Shown piece by piece: positions 23,111 to 35,240 of a stretch of DNA of 64,000 bases. Source of the stretch: Phellopilus nigrolimitatus (lineage: Eukaryota > Basidiomycota > Agaricomycetes > Hymenochaetales > Hymenochaetaceae); NCBI GenBank assembly GCA_021029095.1, contig JAJOHG010000001.1, positions 1,612,001 to 1,676,000 on the forward strand. Direction: 5' to 3'. Positions within the stretch are counted from its first letter, which is position 1. The number at the start of each line of letters is the position of its first letter. Made by a program: the position numbers and the translations under genes. The notes under the pieces were generated by a model, which saw nothing but the letters and a program-made list of their open reading frames with translations, ran no database searches and had not been told where the DNA came from.

Positions 23111-24586
23111 TCAGAAGACAACGAAGGCGCTTGCATAGCTCACGCTCGAATCGTTAATGTTCCGGCACTCGCTGCTCTGTTCGTACCGTACCCATTTCAG
23201 CATTGCCTTCTTCGCATCTTCTTCATGCCCCCTTGCGCCCCCTTCCAATTCTGCCACCGCGCCAAGCAGCACGCCGATGGGATGACGCCCGCAGATAGTG
23301 TTCTTCGTCCGAGCAAGATATGCTGCAAAAGCGTCGTGTGCCTCCTTCCCAGTGGACGGTGGTATGGTGAGGATATCCATCGCCTGGTGATCTAGCGCCG
23401 CGATCGAGGCGTGGATAGGGAAGTCCTTCGAGAGCGGTGCGGTGTTTGAACGAGTTAGGCGGACGCCGCTCACATCAGAATTGTCAGGTTCAGAAGGGTA
23501 ATAAAAAGTGTATTGGAAGCGCGTCCCCCTGCAAACGCGACATTGAATTAGAGAAAGGATTTACAAAAAAAGAACATGTAAAGCGCTCCCTTACCAATGA
23601 CAAAAATCGCTGGAAACGACACAAAATGTATCATCCCGAGCGAGAAAAGGAGCGAGCAGCTTTCCAAAGGCTTTCTCCTTCTCCTTCCCAATTGCGCCAA
23701 CGAGAATAGGCACGATTTCTATATCGGCCCTATCAGGCGAGCGAATGAGTAATTTCGAAAAGCGTAAAACAAGCGATATCTACCCTTCAAAAACCTTCCG
23801 CACATACGGAAGATGCATCTCAATGCTGTGCTCAGCTTCATCGGTTTCAAGATCCATGTCGCTGAAGGACCCGGTGTTTCGAAGCTCCGATATTGCTGGA
23901 AGTCAAGGGAATGAAAATCCGCTCGGAGCAACCGCTAAACAACATATGCATACTTTTCAAGTCCAAGGGCAAATTTCCGAGAGGAGTTGCGTACTCGTGG
24001 CAGCGAGACAGAGCACAACCATCAATGTATACATGATGAGAAGGACCCAGGATAAAGACGCGTTTGCTGAGGAAATTGAGAAGATAAAAGTTTCAGATCC
24101 GAGTCAGGCAAAAGTGAACGAAGGGAGGGAGCTTACATCCCCCTCGTGTCTATGCTCTTATACGCCCATGCGGCAGGAGGACCAGAATACGAATAACCTG
24201 CATGCCTAATAAAGAGTAGTTTTGTTTAGGTCGAATTCAACGAAGTCCTGAGTGAGGCCCTTGGCAAGGCGGATTGACGGCGATTAGAGGATAAGACAGA
24301 CGGACGGTGCGACGATGGCCTTGCTGCCCTTGACGGGAAACACATATCCATCTTGTTCGCCCGGCTGCGCATCTCCGAGCCATTTGGTGAGTTCGTCATT
24401 GAGGCGACTGGCTTATAGAAAGTCAAAAAGGCAGCTTTCGACGCCTTTATGTATAAGGGCATATTTGGCCTCATCAGCATACCTCGATCAGAATACCAGG
24501 AGCCAGCATGGGATGCATTCCTGTAATGTATGTGATATTATGCCCGGATGTCTGTGGAAAACTAAGATAGTATACCTGATAGTCAT
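23111..24586 (-). CDS. MEMO-family protein (Mho1/MEMO1 homologue)
   Basis: MEMO proteins resemble class III extradiol dioxygenases and have been linked to copper/redox handling and signalling. Reads leftward from ATG (complement 24584-24586), MTI joined in frame to [12 protein letters not shown], the conserved N-terminus. Next exons give [40 protein letters not shown], then [23 protein letters not shown] and [10 protein letters not shown], which carry the His, Asp and Cys residues around the metal-like site. The last exon ends [21 protein letters not shown]-like [23 protein letters not shown] and TGA at complement 23111-23113. About seven short introns are inferred. Motifs span the whole family length, near 330 residues. 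Confidence 0.85.
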
Positions 24587-24911
24587 CGTCTCGTGTAATA
24601 GAATAGGAGAGGACAGCCATCGAGAAAGATGGGTTGCCTTTATGAGAACTTCACATTCGGATATGTCCGTTACCAACTCGCTGAAATCTACGACAACGAA
24701 GAGACCGTTCGGCGAACTCTGCCTATTTATTGCGTGAAAGACAGATTTCCAATGACTGATCTACAACCACCTCAGCCAAGGCAAATCTGCGTGTACACTG
24801 GGAGAGCCTGGGACATGGAAATTGAATTTATGGTTGCATGTTGCATGTCTCGTGCATATAAATGGATACAAAGTAAGGAAGAACAGGAAACCATAATAGC
24901 ACCATCCACGC
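24587..24911. other. Intergenic, MEMO promoter
   Basis: A 325-base gap between MEMO and the upstream eL32 gene on the same strand. It should hold the MEMO promoter and the eL32 3' UTR. No further feature is seen. Confidence 0.4.
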
Positions 24912-25550
24912 CTACTCCTCCGAGCGCAAACGGGCAGCAGGGTTCGTCACCTTCACACCAAGCGCCTTGGCCCTGCAGAGTGTCAACAAATGAGATTAGT
25001 ATGAGCTGATAGGAGAGGGGTGACAGGACGCACTTCTCCAGGATGACGATGCGGTTCCGGCTGCTGACGTTGTGGGCGATCTCGGCAGCAAAGCTCTTGT
25101 TGTGCATGAGGAGGAGCTCGACTTCCCGCACGTTCGAGACGAGGAATTTTTTGAGGCCGTTGGGGAGAAGATGGCGTGTCTAGCAACTACATGGGCCCTT
25201 AGTGTCTTCACTAACCTAAGTATGATTGGAACGCACCTTTTTGTTGCTACCGTAGCCGATCTACAACAATATGCATGCATGTCTTAATGCTTGATGTCTT
25301 TGGCAAAGCACTCTGACGCACCTTGGGCATGGCAATCTGGCCCTTGAACCTTCGTCGCACCCTGTTGTCGATACCTTTCGGCTTCCTCCACGACTCCTTC
25401 ACCCCATGGTAGCGATCCGACTGGTGGCGCCTGCGGAGGAGAAAAGTAGAGAATTAAAAGAGAACACTACGAAATGTGAGCATGCAACAGGAGACAGACG
25501 CACTTGAAGTGTTTCGTGCGCTTCTTGACGATGGGGATTTTAGAGACCAT
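24912..25550 (-). CDS. RPL32: 60S ribosomal protein eL32
   Basis: Ribosomal large-subunit protein. ATG (complement 25548-25550) begins [16 protein letters not shown], followed after an intron by [21 protein letters not shown], then [20 protein letters not shown] and [17 protein letters not shown]. The penultimate coding exon has [26 protein letters not shown], and the final one [19 protein letters not shown] before TAG (complement 24912-24914). All are near-invariant eL32 segments. Four coding introns are inferred. A 5'-UTR intron is likely as well (see the leader-intron entry), since TGCAG lies 9 bases before the ATG context. Confidence 0.95.
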
Positions 25551-25559
25551 GGCGGTTGA

Positions 25560-25735
25560 CTGCAGAGAAAGAACGAGCGAGTGTCAACGAGTGTCCATCC
25601 AGAGCCATTCCCGTCCATCCAGCCCAACCGCGCATCCGACCACACCCAGACCACGCCAGCAGCATCGCAGCAGGTCATACGTCCATTCCAGATGCCTGTA
25701 GAAAGACGAACGAGTAGAAATACGGTGGTACTCAC
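25560..25735 (-). promoter_or_regulatory. Predicted 5'-UTR leader intron of eL32
   Basis: On the minus strand AACA|GTGAGT (complement 25730-25735 for the GTGAGT) pairs with CTCTGCAG| (ending at complement 25560), 9 bases upstream of the start codon. The intron would be 176 nt, much longer than the coding introns nearby. Inferred from splice signals only. Confidence 0.5.
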
Positions 25736-25929
25736 TGTTATGCCTCTTGACGGTCTTGCTCTGGAATTTCGCAAAGTTATCCAGGCACCCAGTCAGCATT
25801 CACACAAGACGCGCTTTCGATTCGCGCCTCGGCCAAACTTTGATTTTTACATTTCCTAGCACGTAAGACACGCCTCAGTCGCGCGCCACCCTTGTCTGAT
25901 TCTGAGTCTCCTACACGCGCTCATTTGCC

Positions 25930-27692
25930 ATGGACAAGTCTGCTGAGCGGCGCAAATTGTTCAAATCTCCACCCACAGAGCTCAGACTCTCGCAGGAAGC
26001 GCGTCGGGCACAGGTGTTTACGAATTACAGGTCGTTATTCTGCCGATCACCTACTCACGCAACTACTTTACAGGCACTTGAAGAGCAAAAGCGAGTACGC
26101 TCGTCCTCAGCTCTCTTCTACGGCCTTCTTCATCCCTTTTAATCTGCCGATTGTCTTGTGCGCTTAGAAACGTTTGCAACGCGTCGATGCATCGCGCCAT
26201 CTCGATCAGTTTGCCGGCCTCAGCTTGGGTGTTTCCGACGATGAGGAGGACGACGGCGACGAACAAAGTGGCAGCCCGAGTTTACCCAGGATGATGGAAG
26301 GCGTAGCCCAATTCTCTTCCATGCTCCCCGTTCCAGATTCCGAGCCTCCTCCGCAGTCTCGAAGTCCGTCACCGTATGTCGAGCAAGGTGACTCGGCGGG
26401 CAAATCCAAGAAGAAAAAGAAGAAGGGCAAGGGCAAGAAGAAGCAGAGCAAATGGGCGAACAAGTGCATGTATGCCGAGCTCTTGGAAATGCGCGAAGAC
26501 ACGTTATGGACGAACTCTTGGGACGCTGGCGGTGCGCCGCAGCATGATGGCCTGCCAGATGATCTGGAAACTTCTTGGGTCGGACTGGCACCGGTACCGG
26601 TCGGCAAACGATGTCTTGCTGTGACAATGCAGAGTGCTGGAGTAAGTGGTATAGGTAAAGTTGTTAAATATTGATATATTGCCTTGAAAACTGATGTACA
26701 TTGATTTAGTCCCAAACACAATCCTACGCTCCCGCCTTCTCGGGAAAGTTCTCATACATCCATTCCCTTCGCCACTACCACCAAATACAATACTCGACTG
26801 TATATTGGACCAGAACTGGAGGGCAAATGGACTCCTTCACGTTCTTGACGTTGTAAGATGGAAAAGCCAGGACGTCGCGGAATGCGAAGCGAGCTTTCGG
26901 TACGTGAAATTGTGTGAATGCTAAAAATTTCCTTGGTTTATCAGGATATACTTAGGTTTTGGTGGCGCGACACTCGTTTATCAGAAATGCCAGTTTGGCC
27001 TCCACCTCCGCCGCATAAATCGACATTTTCAAATGCAAATCCATCATCGTATCTGTCGTACCGATTCCCTTATCCTACGACCTTTGCACCGGTGCCTTAC
27101 GCAGCACCAACATCTTTTGAGCATTTACTAGGTGATCTCTTATCGCGAGCTCGCAATGGCCGAGACATGCGGTTAAAATTACCTGTGCTACCGCTTCGCT
27201 TCTTCGAAAGAATCGGCGAAGGATGAAGAAATGCAAATTGATCACTTGTCTGGACAAGGCATCCCACGTGGAGTCTGGTTAGTTGATCAAATACAAGAGG
27301 TGGATGTACCTATAATGTCGGATGGACTGCTTTTGTACGTCGGAGAGGCGGCGTACGAAAGCGGGGAGAGTCCTCTAAGCGTGTGGGTTCCGCGCGTATC
27401 CTTCGAATGTCAGCCGCGCGATGAAGGTACTACGGGCGCCGACTCAATGGCCGAAGCGTTCGGAGAGCGTTCGGAGATGCTGGTGGGTAAGAAGGAGAGT
27501 CCGCTAGACTCGTTCGAAAGGTGATTCCTTGTGCTTGCGGACTTGGTCACCGACTAATCTACGTCCTCTTCTAGACTAATACGGCGTCGACTAATTGCAC
27601 GGCAGAGTGGTCTCGCAGCCGTGGGGAAAAATGCTCCTGATGCTTTTCATATAGCAAACAATGGGCCAATCGAGGTGGAAATGGAAACGTGA
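25930..27692 (+). CDS. Snurportin-1 (m3G-cap snRNP import adaptor)
   Basis: Snurportin binds the trimethyl-guanosine cap of U snRNPs and importin beta. Exon 1 from ATG 25930 reads MDKSAERRKLFKSPP and RLSQEARRAQ. ALEEQKR and RLQRVDASRHLDQFAGLSLG follow; this basic helical start resembles the importin-beta-binding domain. An acidic then Lys-rich stretch (KKKKKKGKGKKKQSKW) leads to the cap-binding domain: YAELLEMREDTLWT, WVGLAPVPVGKRCLAVT, SRLLGKVLIHPFPSPLP, TILDCILDQNW, GLLHVLDVVRWKSQDVAECEASFRFWW and, after the last large intron, SDGLLLYVGEAAYESGESPLSVWVP. It ends at TGA 27690-27692. About six introns are inferred; the boundary around 27133-27210 is the least certain, because reading phase allows a donor at CTAG|GTGATC or a very short alternative. 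Confidence 0.82.
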
Positions 27693-28375
27693 TTATGTGG
27701 TCTTATCAGACCCACAGGACTCCGGAGCCCGTGATGTGGGTTTAGAAAGACAGGTGTGAAAGCTGTAGGGACTCTTGAGATCCCGTGAGCCAGAGCAGGA
27801 TGCGGCATCACGTAGTTACGTAAACTATTTTGAGCTACAACAAAGTACCACTGTGCGACTTGGTATGTATTGGATATGAGCGGTTGGAACTGGAGTGCAA
27901 AGATGGAGGGGAAAGAGCAAAAAAGGCAGGAGGACATCGAGATGGTCCCGGATCGCGTGCTCTGCGGGGATGGAGGGACGTCGGGCGAGTCTGAAACGCT
28001 ATCTTTGACTCTCTTCCAGCAACGTCCATGTCCCCGAAATCTGCGCCGCCGACGAACTGCACGGGTGCTCACTGTGTATGCGGACTGTGCGGACTGTGCA
28101 CGGTGACCGCCGAGAGCGGGTCTGGACATGCCGAGGAGATCAGCGGGAACCGACTTCGGCATGCTCTTGCAATAGAGCACGTGCGCGCCAGTGTTCTCAC
28201 GATGCATATTGCCTCTGGCAGTGGGCCTCGGCACTCCAGGCGCAAAGACATAAATCTCAAGCCGCGTTCAAAGTCGTTGGACTCGTCTCTTCTTACATCC
28301 CAACCGTCACCTCCAGCTCTTAGAAACCCAAGGCTATTCTTTCATCTTTCTTTCCGTTCTCCCAAGAGCAACCAC
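27693..28375. other. Intergenic / kinase 5' flank
   Basis: Between the snurportin stop and the kinase start. The kinase frame remains open back to 28028 in GC-rich sequence, so a longer N-terminus is possible. A minus-strand frame covering 27647-28234 shows no recognisable protein. No RNA gene is seen. Confidence 0.4.
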
Positions 28376-30295
28376 ATGCTCGCCGCAGCTCCCATCGACC
28401 TCACTTACGACGACGACAACGACTGGCTGCCCTCTTCGAAAGCTAGACTTCAGCGCACCGCCAGCGTAGGCAACAGCTGGGGTGTCACCTCCATCGGCGG
28501 TGGCTACAGCTGGAGTACGAACCAAAAGGATTCTGCCATCGAAGATGCGTGGGCCGACGATGGTGATCGCGACCAGGCCCCCTCTAGTGGCAGTTTTATC
28601 ATACCAGAATCACCTAGAGGATCTCGCTCTTTCGGCAGACAGATCACGAATGGCTCGCCGATTGCAAAGCCTAGTAGCTCCAGCCACACTCTCAGCTATT
28701 CATCTATTCGCGACGATGATACTCGGCACTCAGGCGCATTTACAGCGGATCCTGTCACGACCGAGTCCCCACTCTCACGCTCTCCGTTCTCGTCAGCTGT
28801 GTCTCTCACCTCCCTATCCACGACGCCAGAGATACTCTCTCCAAACCACACGGGAGAGGCGGGCTCGGGCCCACGGCCGCCGATGTCGCGCTCACCGACC
28901 ATACCAAGACCCCGTCGACGCTCATCTCAACAGCGTGTCTCACTCATTGCAGGCCGGGTTTCCATAGTCTCTATCGACCCAGCCCCCGAACCCTCCCTCT
29001 TGGCTCCGAAACTAATGCGTTATGGCAGCCAGTCCAGCTTTACGAGCGCAGCTTCGACTGCGCCTCCTAGTCCCGCAGCGGAGAAGGAGTCTTTCCTAGG
29101 AGGAAGGAGCATATCTGAGTTCGTGATCGAAGGCGAGCTCGGTCGGGGCGCATATGGGCTTGTGAAGCGTGCTAGAGAAATGAACGTAGATGGAAAAATG
29201 GGGGTGAGGTTTCAGCCAACCTCGTCTTGGTCCATGTATTTATCACTATGTTATGTTTTAGCCACCGGTCATCATCAAGCAAATCATAAAATCGCGCATT
29301 CTCGCAGACTGTTGGAAGAAGCATCCTAAATTTGGGACGATACCTATAGAGATATATGTCATGTCCTCGATTTCGTCCGCATCATACGTCTTGCCAGCGA
29401 AACGGCCTTGGGATCCGTCACGACTACATCCAGAACTGGAAGACAATGATCCTTGGATAGAGGGCAAGATCGTTAAAGGCCATCCTAACATCTGCCAACT
29501 CTTAGATTTCTTCGAAGACAATCATTACTACTATCTTGTTATGCCGTCCACTGTCCCTGAAAAGGGACCAGATGGAGCAGCGCCGCCCTCGGATCTCTTT
29601 GACCTTGTTGAAAGTTACCCGCAAGGCTTACCACCCAATATGATTCGAAGTTACCTTGGGCAGATTGCAGATGCCCTCACATTCTTGCACTCGAGAGGAA
29701 TCGGTAAGTTGCTTAGGTCTGTTTCTGAATATTATTGTTGATGGAGTAAGCAGTTCACCGTGACGTTAAGGATGAGAACGTAGTCGTCGGTCGTAAGCCT
29801 GGGAGCTGCATTCTCATCGATTTTGGTAGCTCCGGTATCGTCAAGAGGACTGGATGGGATACTTTCAGCGGAACGTTAGTATTACCTATTATTGATATAT
29901 CAGCGAAACTCATGGTACTTGTTAATGTTAGGCTTGATTATGCTGGTCCCGAGATCTTACGCGGCGAACGTTATCACGGGAAGGAGCAAGATGTATGGGC
30001 TTTTGGAGTGGTTGCTTTCGTACTCCTGGTCGGCGAATGTCCTTTCAATACCGCGGCTGAAGCGCAAGAGGGTCTAGAGTCGCCGTTCTCAAACGCGGCA
30101 ATCGCACTGGACGAGCGCTGTGGCGATGGCAAAGAAAGCGAGGGCGAGGAAGCTGACGGAGGGGGGACACTTGGCGATGCAGCTGCTCTTGTTCGTGCAT
30201 GCTTGCGTGTGGACCTCGCGGATCGCCCGACTTTCGAGAAGATCCTTGAGAGTAGGTTCCTCAGCGGGGGCAGCGGATGGGGCATGGAGAGCTGA
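28376..30295 (+). CDS. Serine/threonine protein kinase, PAS-kinase (Psk/PASK)-like
   Basis: The N-terminal ~240 residues are Ser/Pro-rich and probably disordered (PIDLTYDDDNDWLP near the start). The kinase domain begins ISEFVIEGELGRGAYGLVKRA (Gly loop) and continues PPVIIKQIIKSRILADCW (VIIK, the ATP-binding Lys). GTIPIEIYVM carries the helix-C Glu, then HPNICQLLDFFED, VHRDVKDENVVV (catalytic loop), LIDFGSSG (DFG), SGTLDYAGPEIL and DVWAFGVVAFVLLVGECPF. The motifs HRDVKDEN and GT-x-Y-x-x-PE are typical of PAS kinases, which sense nutrients and tune carbon use. I see no PAS domain in the portion read, so this is kinase-only or the sensor domain has diverged. Introns lie near 29204-29261, 29705-29754, 29880-29931. 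ATG 28376 is preferred, although the frame is open to 28028. Stop is TGA 30293-30295. Confidence 0.8.
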
Positions 30296-31118
30296 ACAGA
30301 ATGTGAGCAGTATCATGGAGAATAGGAGTCGTCCTCAAGAGAAGCATCAAGATATGTTCCACTTGGCCACACAATGCGATATCTACCTTTCTTGGACCGA
30401 TGATTTGCCTCGCGGTTGGTGCATGGGTATGTGACCTAGCGCTATCTGGCATCTTTTCTTCTTTGGCATCCGTTCCGGATACAAACTTCTCTGTTTTTTG
30501 CACGTACGTGCTGCGTTACGCTTGCCTCGTTCCATCGATGCCGTTTGCATTTATCCCTTTTCCCTTGACATCGCATCGCATGTAATTGTTACGCCTAGCT
30601 TTGACATACATTGTTTTCTCCTCACCTTTAAATGTGTCAATATAACCTCTGTATAATAATCAAATTTGTCTGTACGAGTAACAATAATTGCAGTGATGCA
30701 TTGGCATTTGGGTGCAGATTCGTCAATTCTGAGTGTGCCGGTAACCGCTTCCGGCTGTGACTGTGAGTCAAATAACGCATCACGTGCAATCTACATTTTT
30801 TTCAGGCTCCGACAGATCGATATCGGTGCTGAAAATTGAAGAGGCTTAAAGCCCTGCGCCCTCATCAGTTCTCTGTCGCACCTTACCTCCCTTCCACTAC
30901 CATCTCCTTTCTACCTCTTTTTTCTTTCTGTAACAGTGAGTTACTTCATTCTTCAGCGCATATATCAACCTTTCCTATGCATTCTACTTTCTGGGCTGCA
31001 TATATGCGCAATCGACTCGTCCTCGTTGTGCCTCTGTTGACCTGAAATTTTTCATCCGTTGCTCTTCTATAATTTTTTCCCCGTTCTGACGTCTTGCTTC
31101 CTGCAGAAACTCATCAAA
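30296..31118 (+). promoter_or_regulatory. eEF1A promoter and leader
   Basis: About 820 bases upstream of eEF1A. The proximal part (about 30870-30936) is C/T-rich, as in strongly expressed fungal promoters. A leader intron is predicted at 30937-31106. The distal part, to 30296, is the kinase 3' flank. No other gene is supported. Confidence 0.5.
30937..31106 (+). promoter_or_regulatory. Predicted 5'-UTR leader intron of eEF1A
   Basis: AACA|GTGAGT at 30937 pairs with CTTCCTGCAG| ending at 31106, leaving 12 bases (AAACTCATCAAA) before the ATG. Length 170 nt. Leader introns in tef1 genes are common in fungi. Splice signals support it; transcripts were not available. Confidence 0.6.
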
Positions 31119-32911
<1,793 letters not shown>

Positions 32912-32916
<5 letters not shown>

Positions 32917-33372
32917 ATGCAGATGTGCGGTTTTATTTTTTTCCCACTCCGTCATCTGTCCTCTTGTTTCATTACTTGCACGCTGGTACTTATACTCCCT
33001 GTTATCAACGCTGTTGTCACTATACAATGTACGTTCAACAACGAAGACCTTTGCGACGTGGCAGAAATGCCAAAGATCTCGTCATCTGTTTTTTTAGAAA
33101 ACCAATTTTGGTCGTGAAAAGTTATCAAGACATATTTGCGTCGTATTTGCCGTCTTGATATGCCTGAAGTGGAAAAGTTACTCGGTGTTTTATCAACTGC
33201 GCAGCGTTTCTAAATAATCACGAGGACTTCTGTACACTTAGTCAAGTGAGAGGTTCTCTCACTTTCTCTCTCACGGGAGTCTCCATGTTCAGCCGGATTC
33301 TTGTAGCGGGACTTGAAAGGAACTTGATGCCCCCATGATAAGCTGAGAATTTCTTGACCATCGACGACCACC
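32912..33372. other. Intergenic
   Basis: eEF1A 3' UTR and the promoter of the downstream hydrolase. Nothing else is recognised. Confidence 0.4.
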
Positions 33373-34889
33373 ATGCTGATCACGAAAGCCTACCACGATG
33401 TCCCGTCAAAGTTGAATCCTCGAGGGAGGCCAGTTAGGATATTTGTCTTCGCACCGAATGTGCCAAACTATCCACAGGCGAAGTTTCCCGGCAAGTAGAC
33501 GTCGACGACCGCATACACGCACCGTGTCACTGTATTTTGAACTTTGTCTCTTTGCACACAGGTGTGGTCGTTTTCAGGTGGGTTGTTGGTCAAGGTCAAA
33601 CTTCAAATGCTTTTCTGATACTGTCTGCGAGCAGTGAAATCTACCAAGTCACCGGCCCTGTCGAACGGGTTGCGGGGCAGATTGCAAGTCACGGATACGT
33701 TGTTGGTGGGCTTGGACTTTTGGACGCCATAATGCTTGTCTGATCGAGATTGGGCCAACTTGCAAGCCTGTCCATCTATCTACCACGAGTTCGAAGGACC
33801 AGAAGCCCTTCCTTACGACGACGATGGTATGTTATCTTTTTCTGCTTCTTTCCTGAAGATTGGACAAACCACTTGCTTGCTAGGCACCGACAGAGGAAAC
33901 AAGTACAAGGTTCAAATACCCTGATACTTACACGCTTGTGTCATGTCTAATTTCCTCCACGTCAGATTGAGAAGGAGGTAGCTGCATATGACGAGGTAAA
34001 TGGTCACTTCAGACTGCACGGTGCCGTCCTATATCTTGACGAGATGTACAAAGGACGCGACGATGACGATTGATTTGTTGTGCTCTCTGAAGAATTGCAA
34101 CGGGCGAATTGCTGGTGAGCGTCTCGTACGGAGACACGAGTGTATGCTGTGGTGACCACGGGTAATAGCGACCGGGATGTGTCTCGGCGGACATCTTGTG
34201 AGTCGCTCTCCCTATAATTCAGATTACACGGCCTGAGATTTGACTAACAGGCATTCCGTGTACGTGCCTTGGTTCATTGAAGCATTGTGTTCCAGCCTGA
34301 GCAGGTCCTCGTAGGCTGCGTTTGACCCGCGCGTCTTGGCGACTGTGTGTTTCTTCGCGACTGACATTCACAGTGCGACATTGGGATTGGGAAAGAAAGA
34401 TGACACCCTCCTGAAGGTTCAACGAGGCGATTTGAAGGGCAAAGGAGAGCTTGTGGTGCGCTTTTTTTTAAGTGACGCAACACATGATTGCTTACACGCT
34501 CGGTTTCTTCGAGTAGATGATCTTCGGAAAACAGGTAAGCCATCTGACAGGGATTTATGAGCTGCGCATACTCACGCAGAAACGTTCAGGACACACATGT
34601 TCCCCGCGAGGGAAGAGACATTATTCGCAAGTCCTTGGAAGATGCGAACGTTACAGCATCAGTGAGCTCCCTCCTCCCTAGGCCCGCGCTCCGTCCTTAC
34701 TCAATTCCGTAGTTCCTGGAGGTCCAAGCACAGCACGCGTTCATCCGCGATGATGCGTCGAAAGGCCGCTGGGACGCGGCGCTCACGCGCTCGCTGTTCT
34801 CGTTCATGATTGAGGTCTTCGAGAGAACGGTTGGGAGGGAGCTGGGGCCGCGTATCGAACAAGGAGGAGAGATTGAGCACGTGTGTTGA
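33373..34889 (+). CDS. Dienelactone hydrolase family protein
   Basis: An alpha/beta-hydrolase of the dienelactone (carboxymethylenebutenolide) hydrolase family. The gene looks broken at first sight, but about eleven short exons join cleanly: MLITKAYHDVPSKLN, FVFAPNVPNYPQAKFPG, VVVFS, EIYQVTGPVERVAGQIASHGYVV, PSIYHEFEGPEALPYD, TDRGNKYK, IEKEVAAYDE, DATMTIDLLCSLKNCNGRIA, ATGMCLGGHL, AFDPRVLATVCFFATDIHSATLG, MIFGKQ, DTHVPREGRD and FLEVQAQHAFIRDDASKGRW. The catalytic triad is Cys in GMCLGG, Asp in KQDTHVP and His in QAQHAF. The protein ends at TGA 34887-34889 with about 245 residues. The first intron (33491-33561) begins with GC (CCG|GCAAGT). Physiological substrate unknown; such enzymes often act in aromatic or lactone catabolism. 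Confidence 0.82.
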
Positions 34890-35240
34890 ATATGAGAGAG
34901 AGCGGATAAGAGGTTGAGTATAAGCTTGTATGAGAAACATGTACAGTATAAATTTCATGTAAGCATAAGAGCAATAGTTATGCCTGATGATAGTCAATAT
35001 CCTGTTGAATTCGAGTGCGGCGAGCGACTGCGAGGATGAGCAGTGAGGACGGCGTCGGGCAGTTGCCCGCCGACGGTCGAGTGGTGGATGTTGGCAGTGA
35101 CCACAGCCGCGGACCATGGACCTGAAACGGCGTGTTAGATACAAGAGACGCGCGCGTGGCAAAGAACGTCTGCTACATAGCCCTCTGCAACTTGGACCGC
35201 TCCGTGACAGCGCTCGTCGTCCGCCTCGTCGTCAGAAACC
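34890..35240. other. Intergenic
   Basis: Hydrolase 3' flank and SPP1 promoter. A minus-strand frame at 34701-35162 overlaps the hydrolase end and has no recognisable content. Confidence 0.4.

Noticed and set aside
25740..25800. Coding first exon for eL32 (AKFQSKTVKRHN in frame before a donor)
   Set aside because: eL32 already has a complete, conserved start at [10 protein letters not shown]; the upstream exon is better read as 5' UTR.
27647..28234. Long minus-strand open frame
   Set aside because: No recognisable motif; it overlaps the snurportin end and the open kinase 5' region, and is probably a mirror of GC-rich coding sequence.
33907..33922. tRNA B-box-like sequence (GGTTCAAATACC)
   Set aside because: It lies at a splice donor inside the hydrolase gene and no A-box or cloverleaf surrounds it.
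33373..34889. Dienelactone hydrolase locus as a pseudogene
   Set aside because: Many stops appear in every frame, but about eleven short exons join in phase and keep all catalytic residues, so it is an intron-rich intact gene.
34701..35162. Minus-strand frame upstream of SPP1
   Set aside because: Overlaps the hydrolase C-terminal exon and has low-complexity Arg-rich content; treated as a shadow frame.
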